From the NCBI GenBank assembly GCA_963402885.1, contig OY727100.1, positions 20,865,665 to 20,929,664 of the forward strand: a stretch of 64,000 nt of DNA. Reading direction: 5' to 3'. Below are positions 48,418 to 59,600 of this stretch, piece after piece. The notes beneath the pieces are model-generated. The model was not told where the DNA came from. It saw only the letters and a list, made by a program, of their open reading frames with translations, and made no database searches. A program made the position numbers and the translations under genes. The stretch comes from Antedon bifida (Eukaryota > Echinodermata > Crinoidea > Comatulida > Antedonidae). The first letter of the stretch is position 1. The number at the start of each line of letters is the position of its first letter.

Positions 48418-49215
48418 TTTAAAAGAAAGAAAGAAACAGAGCAGACAAATGTGATGGGCTAGCCTAGCCTTACGTTTTGTTTGTACATTCTCATGACGGA
48501 TGCGATATAACTTAGTTAGTCTGTTGCTAAGGCTGAAACAATTATCAGTATCGCAAATTCAATCTTTATTCAAGTTAAATGCCATTTTCGCATTATTTTA
48601 AATGTATATGTGCATTAAATTTATACTAATTCTGATATTATTAGTTGATTAATTAGTGTTTTCTTTTACGACGACCATGGCAACCAAGCAAACATTGGAT
48701 TAGAAAAGATCCACCGGCGGCAACGGGCATTTTGACAATTAAGAGCATAAAAAAAAGAACCGTTTTGGCACCTTTTGTTGTACTAATAATAAAATATGAA
48801 ACGGAAATTGGGCACGACAACTCACGGTGATTCATTGTGTTGCCGTTTTTAGATTAGTGTTTGTATGGCATGGCAAACACATTTTCGTTGTGAGACTAGA
48901 AAGGAACATGCAGGTAATATTGCTCAACATTTTTTAATACAATTTTGTATTTGTACATTTTAGAGTTTTCCTACTTTATTGGAAAACAAATTTAAAATAG
49001 GAAAACACAAGGTAATTTTATTTGTTTTTTTACGGACTATGTAGGCTTATCAGAAAACCACGTAGTAGGTACGTAAGTGCAGAAACGCTTCATCGGTTGT
49101 TTTCCCACCAGAGTGACTTCAGTACCGTTTTCGATAAAAACTGCAATTGTAACACATCGCTTGAAAATAACTTTTTATCGGATACAAATTTGATGTTTCC
49201 AATTAAATAAGAATT
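48418..49215. other. Divergent promoter region between CCDC113 and GPCR 1
   Basis: 0.8 kb between two divergent start codons. No exon or repeat recognised; no clear TATA box or ciliary X-box could be called by eye. Confidence 0.4.
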
Positions 49216-50061
49216 ATGGAAGACATTAAAAATGCAAGTTCACATACTTTACAACAGTTACATAATTTTCTCACAACCGAGCCGGTCCTCCTATATGCAA
49301 CACCGATACTGTACATACTGTGGACATCTTCTATTCTAACTAATGCGTTTGTAATCATTTTGATACTCACCAACAAGAAGTTACGAAAGAAGCAAAATGT
49401 CTTTGTCTGCTTACTAGCTTTTTCTGATGCTACAAGTTCACTTTCAGTTGCAACGTGTAGCGTAACAATTATGTGGCAACTGAACGTAAACATATACATT
49501 TGCTCGTTCTATGTATTAGATATATCTTATTTAGTATCCGCTTGCTCAATTTCTTGCATCGCCGTTGATCGGTGCATTGCACTTGTTTGGGCACCGATGA
49601 AATACCATCTTATTGTCACGAAAACAAAATGCACAATTGCCGTAATCACTGTTATATTATTCAAAACTGTTCTCGTATTTGTATCAGAGTCGAATGTGAT
49701 TGTATACAGTGCTATACTAGTCTATATATTTGTCAATACGGGTATTTATACTTTCATATACAGAAGAATTTGTAACAACCGGGACACACCTCAATCGACA
49801 CAAAAAGAAGAAAGGTACATGAAAATGATTATAACTTTTTGTGTTATAGTCGGTGTGTTTAATATAACAAATGGAGTTGTTGTTATAAACTCCGTTATAA
49901 TGTTTTTTCTTGATAATACAGATGTTTCAAATTTATTTCATTGCATAAATATCGTTTTTATGACTATCAATTCGCTTTCCAATCCAATAATTTACTGGTT
50001 TCGACTTACTGAATTCAGAAATGCACTTAAACAAACTACATGCTTCAGGTTATTAACATGA
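49216..50061 (+). CDS. Rhodopsin-type GPCR, intronless, paralogue 1
   Basis: A single 281-codon frame with seven predicted TM helices. Class A marks: N43 in TM1 (LTNAFVIILIL), LAFSD at 67-71 in TM2, DRC at 118-120 where DRY is usual, and NPIIY at 256-260 in TM7. N-terminus about 25 residues, without signal peptide, with one N-glycosylation site (NAS). It differs from typical class A: no CWxP in TM6 and a second extracellular loop of only a few residues with no Cys, so the standard TM3-ECL2 disulphide cannot form. Ligand unknown. Strongly similar to the frame at 51413-52270 (for example AVDRxIALVWAPMKYHLIVT in both), so a tandem duplicate. The start ATG is the first in frame after an upstream stop. 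Confidence 0.87.
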   Translation: MEDIKNASSHTLQQLHNFLTTEPVLLYATPILYILWTSSILTNAFVIILILTNKKLRKKQNVFVCLLAFSDATSSLSVATCSVTIMWQLNVNIYICSFYVLDISYLVSACSISCIAVDRCIALVWAPMKYHLIVTKTKCTIAVITVILFKTVLVFVSESNVIVYSAILVYIFVNTGIYTFIYRRICNNRDTPQSTQKEERYMKMIITFCVIVGVFNITNGVVVINSVIMFFLDNTDVSNLFHCINIVFMTINSLSNPIIYWFRLTEFRNALKQTTCFRLLT

Positions 50062-51412
50062 TCTTGTGAATGAATTAATTAGCTGTTTGCATAAATTAAT
50101 TTTTAATGTAATTATTAAGCCGAGCTGTAAGTTATATATTTCTAACATATTTTTATATTATTTACCATCTTTAAAGAAGATAACCAGTGCAGATTCTTCA
50201 TTTAAAAGAACTGATATCAAGGATTCCTCTATCCTCATCAACAACATTGCTCCTAGTTAATTGAACTCATTTCTAGAGTCCCTGCTCGAGCTATCAGAAT
50301 ACGAACTAAGACCAAAGGTGATTTAATTTGTCCCAAAGTCAAGTCGGAATGTTTTAAAAGTACTTTTAGTTATATATAATAATGTCCTAATTTTTATAAT
50401 AATAAACCAACTGAGCTCCGGGAATGCAAAATTGAAAATACATTTAAACTTCAATTGAAAAGATATAGGCCTATTTTGAATTCTTAATTTTTTTTTATAT
50501 ATATTTTTTATTACATTATTTGATTTTACTGTATACATTATATAATATTTATTCTGATATTCCTAATTTAATGTTTATTATAATTGCTTGTTTTTGTTAA
50601 TTGTTGCAATGTATTTTAACTATTAAAGAGGGCCCCTGAATATCGGTTAACCCACTGGGCTAAAATGGAAAGTTTACACTCTTTAAAGATAGTTGAAATT
50701 TTGAAACAAAAAAAGAGGGAAAAAATGATATACCAACAGAAAAGTCCCAACGTTGTAAATTCAAAGTGAACGTAAAAAGGTTTCAGTTAGGAAGAAAATG
50801 GCAAAATAAGTACTTTGGTCATTATAAATTATCTGATAAACACATAGAAAGTAGGAAGCCTTTTTCCATTTTTCCCCAGACTGGTTTCTTTTTTTGTCTT
50901 CGTAATCTAATAACATCATCGCTTCTTGGTGCACAATCAATAGATGCCTAAAAAGTGATTGATGGTCCTATTTAGCATATCATTTAAATTGGTTACTCTA
51001 TAAATCGATATTAGTTTAATAAACACGAAAGAAAAACAATCGTTTAATTAAAAGTGAGTGACTCCATCTCATTATGTTGTATTTGATTGTTGTTTTTATT
51101 TAATGGACGAGTCCAATGTTTTTCACTAATTATTGCATGTAGGCCTAATACTTAGAAAGGAATTAAAGTGAGACGACGAAAATTGTAGTAATCTTAATTG
51201 ATGTTATTAATAGCAGTGTTTGTATACGTTTGCAACTATATAAAAACACACTGAGAGACAGAAAACATCCAACCGGTAAAAATAAGATATTTTATCTTGA
51301 AACATTGAAATACGTCGAATGTGTTTAAACTAGGCTCTATTCAACTTTTAGCTGGTTTAGAACATCACAGAATCGTGTTTTTTTTTATTGGAATTACAAA
51401 AATAGAGTATCA
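50062..51412. other. Spacer between the two GPCR genes
   Basis: AT-rich; no exon or named element recognised. An AATAAA at 50401 could serve GPCR 1. Short open frames here lack family features. Confidence 0.5.
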
Positions 51413-52270
51413 ATGGAAGAGAATGGAAATTCAAGTTTTTCTTGGCTACAACAAATACAATACGCATTCATGACTGAGCCGTTCTTCACATATTCAATGC
51501 CAATATTGTATTTACTGTGTGCATCTTCATTTCTCACTAATGTGTTCGTCATCATTCTAATACTAGCTAACAAGAGGCTGAGAACAAAACAAAATGTTTT
51601 CGTTTGCTTACTAGCTTTTTCTGATGCTACAACTCCGCTTTCTATTGCTGCATGCATTTTTACAGTTCAATGGCAACTGGATGAAAATATATATACTTAC
51701 GCATACTGTGTATTAGATATATCTTATTTGGTATCCGCTTGCTCAATTTCTTGCATTGCTGTTGACCGGTACATTGCACTTGTTTGGGCACCGATGAAAT
51801 ACCATCTTATTGTCACGAAAACCAAATACACGATTGCCGCAATCGCGGTTATATTATTCAAAATTGGTCTCGTGTATATATCATGGTCAAGTATGGTTAT
51901 ATACATCGTTATGCTGGTCTATATAATTTTTAACACAACTATTTATACTTTGATCTACAGAAGTGTCTGTAACACAAAAACATCAAAACCTCAATCTACA
52001 CAAAAATGTGAAAAGTACACGAAAATGTTTATAACTTTTTGTTTTATAGTTGCTGTATTTGACATAACAAATGGAGTGGTGGTTATAGAATCTATTGTAA
52101 TGTTGTTCATAACAGATCCAATATATATTGCAATGTCATATTGCACATGTCTTAGTTTTATGATAATTAATTCCCTTTCCAATCCAGTAATTTACTGGTT
52201 TCGACTTAGTGAATTCAGAAAAGCAGCTAAGCAAAGTTGCTTTATGCATAAGCGTGGTTTACCACACTAG
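51413..52270 (+). CDS. Rhodopsin-type GPCR, intronless, paralogue 2
   Basis: 285 codons, seven TM helices. It keeps a normal DRY (118-120), LAFSD in TM2 and NPVIY (257-261); like its neighbour it lacks CWxP in TM6 and a Cys in a very short second extracellular loop. One N-terminal glycosylation site (NSS). It aligns with paralogue 1 almost without gaps up to the C-tail (EFRKAAKQSCF against EFRNALKQTTCF). The last residues, KRGLPH, and the TAG stop are read from the end of a TIR element (TAAGCGTGG...CACACTAG) that starts at 52249, so the original tail was probably replaced. An AATAAA lies at 52492. Ligand unknown; a lineage-expanded orphan receptor is the likeliest view. Confidence 0.87.
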   Translation: MEENGNSSFSWLQQIQYAFMTEPFFTYSMPILYLLCASSFLTNVFVIILILANKRLRTKQNVFVCLLAFSDATTPLSIAACIFTVQWQLDENIYTYAYCVLDISYLVSACSISCIAVDRYIALVWAPMKYHLIVTKTKYTIAAIAVILFKIGLVYISWSSMVIYIVMLVYIIFNTTIYTLIYRSVCNTKTSKPQSTQKCEKYTKMFITFCFIVAVFDITNGVVVIESIVMLFITDPIYIAMSYCTCLSFMIINSLSNPVIYWFRLSEFRKAAKQSCFMHKRGLPH

Positions 52271-52435
52271 AGACGCAATGCAAGGACGTAGATGCAACGC
52301 ATGCCAGATGTACGCGCGTGAATTTCCTTTTTTCACGTAAAATGAAACTAAAGGCTTGATTCTCAAACGGCACATAGGATGCAACGCAGACGATTAAGCA
52401 CAACGCAAATAATTTTACCAATTTGTCAATGAACG
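52249..52435. mobile_element. Family 3 TIR element at the 3' end of GPCR 2
   Basis: Left end TAAGCGTGGTTTACCACACT then AGAGACGCAATGCAAGGACG, like the foldback/family 3 ends. The second half has CACAACGCAAATAATTTTAC, also shared. The right terminus is not clear. It overlaps the last codons of the GPCR. Confidence 0.65.
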
Positions 52436-52516
52436 TTTGTAATTTCATACATAGTGTTATATTAGGTTGAAATTACATTATAATAAAAAATAAGCACAGA
52501 AAGGTATTCATTTGAG

Positions 52517-52546
52517 CATGGATTAATGAATATTCATTAATCCATG
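52517..52546. repeat. 30-bp perfect palindrome
   Basis: CATGGATTAATGAAT followed at once by its exact reverse complement. Confidence 0.95.
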
Positions 52547-52944
52547 AGGCCTACTTAACGACGACACGCGCCGCGCACGATACTGTGTGAAATACGTCCA
52601 CACGTCTGAGCTGGATAATACCTCACAGGAACTGGTGGTAACAATGCGCTTGATTGTTATTATATTTTTTATTTAATTAAAGTGAAATTTTGTTCTCACA
52701 TATTAAATAGTTAGATAATGTTGTAGACCATTGCAGTGATGTACTATAATACTATAAAATCAGATTTTGAAAAAAGATTATGTTTTTCTATACGTCGAAA
52801 GTTGTACAATATCGCTAGAATCGATATGTCAATTCGTATACAATGATTGACATTGCGTAATTATAAGGTAACTCAATACCAACACTTATCTGATATTGTT
52901 CAAATTAAGTAACCTAGCTTTTAATACTGTAAAAACATATACGC

Positions 52945-53101
52945 TAAAGCTCTGTATACACTATCAAACTAGTTTGACTAAAAAGTGTGATGTGCCCAAA
53001 TATGGTAGTGGTGTTCCCAAATACGGTTTTGATATGACATCATCATTTCCATGGGCACATCGATTTTTTTGTCACAAACTTTGATAGTGTAGACAGAGCT
53101 C
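52945..53101. mobile_element. MITE family 1, copy 8
   Basis: TAAAGCTCTGTATACACTAT to GATAGTGTAGACAGAGCTCA, full length. Confidence 0.85.
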
Positions 53102-53643
53102 AGTAAATGTAAACCTTTGATAATCTATCCTAGACTTGCAGTTACAGTTAGGGCTACTAATTGTTACTTGTTAAAATGAAAAGGAAGCCTCAAATTAGTT
53201 ATGGATAAATTAAAATATACAATTCAGCCACTGACAATGCGTATAGCTTTATTTTAAATTGTCATTGTATCGTACAAGTTTCAGTCATTTTATTCAAAAC
53301 ATTAATTGAGAACTCAATTCTCGTAATGATGGGTAGATATTTACGCTACGTTGCAGCAATGACGACATTTCAACGTTTATTCAAATGTGCTGACCACCGG
53401 TCGTGTTACGATGTTACTTATTCTTGGAAATTATAGAAAATAAATTATAGTATTATTATTAAAATATAATTATTTAACTATGCATTCATTTCTACGTTCA
53501 ATTCATAAAAAAAAAATATACAGTATTGACAAAAAAATGTTTTATGCTCTGAGAGCGCGCCATAGCAATGAAGATTTAGCATAATCTAGGGGCTGAAATC
53601 GGTACCCAAGTTGTGTTGTGTGTGTAGGTAGTATAGAGCATTG

Positions 53644-56600
53644 ATGCGGCGCAGACGATACGACGTCGTTTTTAAATTATACGGACGCATAAGCCTAGCT
53701 AGGCTTTTTTTTTTAGTTCGTCCAGGCCAGGATATCAAATTAGTAATGTCAATTCTGAAATCTACAGATAAATATAAAGCAAATGATCAAACTTGGAGCA
53801 GTAGAAAGCCTCGGCAAACACGTCACAAAAGTGAGTATTTTTTTTAGGCCCTCTTTTTTTGAATGCCAAACCTGGCAAAGTGGCTCGATGATAAGCAGTC
53901 ATTCCAGTCGAGTCGTTTCGTACCTAGCCTATTATAGCGATATTTTTGCTTTTTGACAATCCGCCAGGATAGTGTCCTGCGTTTTCTAGTAGGCCTATAA
54001 GGCCCCTACTATATGCTTTTCTCACTGATGCCATGAAAGTAATAACAAAACAAAGTCAACATGATAGAAAGGCTAGATAGAGGCCTAATAAAATGGCTAG
54101 GCCTGGCTGGGCCCTTTAAATTTTAATATTATATTTTTTTTTTATTTTTTAGTCATCTCGTCTAATCATGGAGGTGAAGAATTAAATAATCAAGTTATTG
54201 ATTATGATAAGCTGAGGTGGTTATGCTGTCAAGATGAGCCATCGGGTGATATGGATAGGTTGGTAACAATACTAATATTGTATAATATAAATAAAGAAGG
54301 GTATAACATAAAAAGTCCTAGAAACTATTTAATAAGCGCTACTTCTATATTTGATAGTCTTATTGTTAGTTTTTTTATTAATTATATTATTTGTTTCATT
54401 GTATGTCTTTTTTGCTGTTCTTTCAAAGGACCTCATTGGAAACAAGTCCGTAGAAGACTTTTATGAGTTATCCTTGGCATCCTTCTTGTTTTATTCATGG
54501 TTTTTTATATGCTATTTTTAATGTCTGTGATTTTTGTATGTACTGATGCCGAAATAAATCAAATCAAATCTAGGCCTAGCCTAATAAGTAAGTCCTACTG
54601 TAGGCCTAGCCATTGTTTTATTGTTTGTTTTGACTTTAAATTTATGATTTTCAGCACCCAGTCTGAATCTGATCATTCCTTGTTCATGCAATATTACCAC
54701 CAAATGTTTGTGAATGCAAAAGCTTCACCAAAGATGGTAGTAGGACGAGGTGATACACACTCACAATTGACCACAACGAACATATCTACAGGTAAATATA
54801 ATGTGAAAAAATCAAACACTCTTTTTAGTTTTAAACTTTTGTAATTTTTACTGATTTATACTGTACATTGGCAAAAGATCGTCTACTGCAAAAGGATACA
54901 GGCAACACTGTTGAAGAAATATGCAGGATTGGATAGGAAGGAATGGAGGTCCATTATTGAAGTACGTCAATTTGCAATGACACACCACCTATCAGGCCAA
55001 AAAAGACATTTCCAAGATTTGATTCTTGTTATGCAGGGCTTTACTATAATTACTAATAATTAGATAGCTATTGTAACATACAGAACGTAGGAATGTAGTT
55101 TTATACCTTTTTCATCTGCATTCATCTGCATAAATTGTTACACTGTTGTAACCAGGTTTTATTTATACATGTTTTCATAACACGCGTATGCAAACTGTAT
55201 TGCTGTGTTTTTCTCCCAAAAAATTTAAAATCTTGGGAGATTTTCCACAAAATTGTATTCACACTATGCAAACCTGGTTACAACTTGATACATTTTGTAG
55301 GTGTGAAAAGGTTATTCTAGTTCAGTGGCCATTTATTTGATAAATAAAACCATTTTTTAAAAAAGATAATAGTTGCAGGTCCACAATCTTATGGACATGA
55401 AACTAATGTATTTTACTCAGCTTTGTAATTATTTTGTAATTTTCAAGGCTGTTTAAGTACACTTTCAAACCATGCGAAGAAAGAGACACAACCAGCAGAA
55501 GTCATCAGTCATGAAATCAAAGATCATATGGCGCTGCTTCATAAGGAACGCAAAATAGCTGACCCAGAGGTCATTAAGACAAACAGAATCAAAGACCTCC
55601 GCAGATTGCTGAGGAAACTGTAAGTGTATCTATGTACTATAAATAAACAAAACAAATTCTAAACCATCCAGTGATATACTATATGTATCAGATAGAAAGT
55701 ACATATTTTTGCCATTGTACTGTACCCTTCCCCACACATGCTCGGTGTATACAAATTATCAAAATTGCACTACATTTGAAAAACATTGATTTATTTGACC
55801 TAGGTAGGTTGTGAGTCGTGGGTGGGCGCAAATCGAAAACTCTTAGCAATACGGAAACAATAGGGACGTTTCACAACCTTATGAAAACGGATACGTCACA
55901 CATTGGTGAAACTTTTGAGCTGATCCCCATTTCATATTCATAAAGCGTATTCGTGTTGACATATATCACCAGTCATATTTGTAACTACAAAACGAGTATA
56001 GTTTTTGATCTATTTTGCACATTTTGCATTTGAATCAGGAATGATTCATGATTATAATATAATTATAGATTTATTGAAAGTAATTTACTAAAATGGCAGG
56101 TAAATTTTGATAAATAGCAGTTTCTAAAGTCCTCACTCGCTTTGATGTTACGCTAGGCCTAGGCAGCCAAGAAATATGTACATGCGCTACGTTCAAATTT
56201 ACCACAGTCATATTTTGGACAGCGCCCTCAATCTTTCGTTGCCAACAGATTTTTACTGGCTTACGAAAACGAATACATGTGCCTGACATATCCGTTTTCG
56301 TTACGTATTCGTAGCATTGCGAAACCTCCCTAATAATTTTATTTGAAGATCCAGTAAATGCGTTTATAATCTTTAAAAAAACCTGCCACCCCAACCATAC
56401 CTCTTTCCCATTCATGAATGAACCCAACATTTGCATCTTCAAAGCCATCATGGTGTGTTATTATATTTTCAGACCTTTTGAGAGGTCATCGGAAGACAAT
56501 AAAGTAATTTTCAAGCACCTGAAAGCTTTTCCCCTGTTATCAAGTCAGACTACAACTAAGGAACTAAAGGAAATCTGTGCTGTGGTCACATTAGATGTAT

Positions 56601-59600
56601 GGAAAGATGACGACTACACAGGTAGGTGTGCAGACCACCCAAGTTTCCCTCATCACAGTATTTTTAGTAATCTATCATCTCCCACTAAAAATGCATTTTC
56701 CGTGTTGCCAACGCATTTTCCGTGTTGCCAACGCATTTTCCGTGTTGCCAACGCGTTTTCCGTGTTGCCAACGCGTTTTCCGTGTTGCCACCACATTTTC
56801 CGTGTTGCTAACATATTTTCCGTGTTGCCAACGTATTTTCCGTGTTGCCAACATATTTTCCGTGTTGCCAACATATTTTCCGTGTTGCCAACATATTTTC
56901 CGTGTTGCCAATGCATTTTCTGTGTTGCAAATGCATTTTCTGGGTTGCCAATGCATTTTTCGTGTTTTCCAACGCATTTTCTGTGTCGCCAAAACATTTT
57001 TCGTGTTTTTTCCAACGCATTTTCCGTGTCGCTAACGCATTTTCCGTTTTACCAACGTATTTTCCGTGTTGCCAACAGAGTGTCCGTGTTGCCAATGCAT
57101 TTTCCGTGTTGCCAATGCATTATCTGTGTTGCCAATGCATTGTCCGTGTTGCTTACGCATTTTCCGTGTTGCCAATGCTTTTTCCGTGTTGCCAGCGCAT
57201 TTTCCATTTTGCCAACGCATTTTCCATTTTACCTACGCATATTCCGTTTTGCCAACGTATTTTCCTTTTTGCCAACTTATTTTTCGTGTTGCCAATGTAT
57301 TTTCTGTGTTGCCAATATATCTTTCGTGTATCCAGCGCATTTTCCGTGTTGCCAACGTATTTTCCGTGTTGCCAACGCATTTTCCATGTTGCCAACGTAT
57401 TTTCCGTGTTGCCAACATATTTTCCGTATTGTCAACGCATTCCATTGTCTTATAAACAAAATACATAAAAACATTAACATATATTAGATAAGATTTATTT
57501 TCTATTATTACCTCATTATGTACGCTTGCTTGTGTAGTTTTTGGAAATACTGGATTTTACATCATACTAAAGGGAAGTGTAGTGGCCCAGACTGACCCAT
57601 GGATACGTTTGAAGGCTAAGAATGAGGGTAAACCAACCAGGAATACAACATTTCGCTTAGAAAGAGACTTGCCAGAGGTAAAAACTTAAGGGGAAAATAG
57701 TGGTGTTAATAATAATACAGTAATTATATTAATTAACATTAGTGTATTAATTAGTATTTGTAGTATTGTATTCATATTATTACTGCATCTCTATATGCTC
57801 AAGTACAAGCAAAGTACATAGAAAAAATAATTATTCTGTAACTGAGATCGAGATTGTTTTACCTTGGTAATAATTTATAATTAAACACTGAACAGTGTGG
57901 TTTACATATAATTCCTCTTTTACACAAATTTCCAGAGTTTACACACAGGGGTGTCAAAAAAGGCATTTTGTATGGTGTACACGCGAGTTTAGCTAGCTGA
58001 TGTGACATCTGTATTAGTGTCAAGCATTTTGTATACAACTTATTATTGTAATTCTAATGTTTCGTTTTAGCTCGGTGTTGGTGATTGTTTTGGCTGCTTA
58101 GAGGGGATTGAAGGGGAGGAAGTTAATTCACAGTAAGTACTTTATTTTGAAAGGATGTTGTCAATCATCCAGATACTATAATGCAGTCACTTGTACAGTA
58201 CTTACCTTTTGAAACAGTGGTACATTCTGCATATGTTGTAAAATGTTGTTAGTCCAGTTGATCAGAATAATACCCCTTTCATATAAATTTGTACAACTTG
58301 TAACCAGGTTGATCTCCTGACTTATTACATACGTGAACCCTGAGAAATATCAGAAGGAATGCGTAGTTGCGCGCTATTTGATTACTGTATTATGATTGGT
58401 CATTTGAATACAATGGCAATAAATGCGCGCATAGTATGAACTTCGGAACATCTCGGAACAAAAACAGGTCTCTCATCAGTGTGTTTTTCTCCCGAGATTT
58501 CACAGAGGTCCCCTGTGAAATCTCGGGAGATTTTCCACAAAATAGTATTCACCACTACTGTATGCAAACCAGGTTACAACTTGTTACAAGTTGCTACATT
58601 TTGCAGATGTGAAAAGGGTATTAGTTGAATACTACACAAATGTTATCAATAATTATTTTCAGAATATTGACAGTAAAAACTAAAACACTGCCATGTGAGT
58701 TTCTGAAAGTGTCTAGTAACGACTACAAACGAATATCACAAGTGAGTTATTAAAATTAAATTATAGTAGAACTGTAACTTGGTGCTTTGCTTCCAAAAAT
58801 AGAATTTGAGTCAAGTTTGCCGAGCGGTTAAGGCAGGGGCTCTGCCGCAAACCATAGCTATACAATCGGCACAGGTTCAAGTCACTCCTTGACCATTGTT
58901 CTAGTGGTAGAACAAATCTTCTTGGATAAGGACTTAAAAACTGGAGGTCCAGTGTACACATTTGGCTCGTGTGCACTTTAAAAAACCCAGTACATCTTGC
59001 CAAAATATTACATCGATCAGTCTCTGTCACTCTTTGCATTTTTATATTAATATTGCTTCAATGTGTGAAAAAAAAACCCCATTTATTTTATATGTAGCAA
59101 CTGAAAGAGAAAGATTTAATGGAGAAGTGTAATTTAGTACAGCCTTGTGAGTCCTACAAACTGTGGCCAAGACAATCACTATTGAAATTAGCTGAACTAA
59201 TTGAGTGGGCTTTTTTCCCTGAAAACACTGGTTAGTTCATTTCATTTATTAAAGATATATTGTCCTCCTAAACTAATTTTTTTTCCGCATTTTTTGTTGA
59301 ATAATAATGCCATTTTAATGTCCCCAAATATTTATTCACTTTGACCAAAAACTGGATTGAAAATTATTTTATTTAACTGAAAAAATGTAATCTAAAGCAA
59401 AAAATACTTTTTGTTTGACAATGGTTTTTGGTTAAAATTTACTTCTTTTGTCTTTTTATAAAGGAAATCATTTTTTTTTTTACTGAAGTGAATAACTTTA
59501 TTAAAACTGCAAAATGGTTTATTTAAATCTGATTTTATTAATCTTCACTTTTCATGTTTTTGGGGGACAATACATCTTTAAACATTTATTTAACATTTCA

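Larger units (their letters stand above)
52271..53643. other. Intergenic stretch between GPCR 2 and CNBD1
   Basis: Holds the rest of a TIR element, a 30-bp perfect palindrome (52517-52546) and a MITE (52945-53101). CNBD1's promoter should lie near 53400-53640. No other exon seen. Confidence 0.5.

Noticed and set aside
54927-54961. Possible 35-bp CNBD1 exon (GLDRKEWRSIIE)
   Set aside because: It has AG and GT flanks and an open frame, but it would end in phase 0 while the next exon (55448) needs phase 1. Exons 54655-54791 and 55448-55619 join correctly without it.
56414-57487. 357-codon plus-strand frame and several antisense frames
   Set aside because: They are read-through of the 20-bp minisatellite, which has no stop in any frame. 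Only 56473-56621 inside it is a real exon.
58805-58885. tRNA-Leu or tRNA-Ser gene
   Set aside because: A and B boxes are present but no clean cloverleaf closes, and a repeat body shared with another copy follows.
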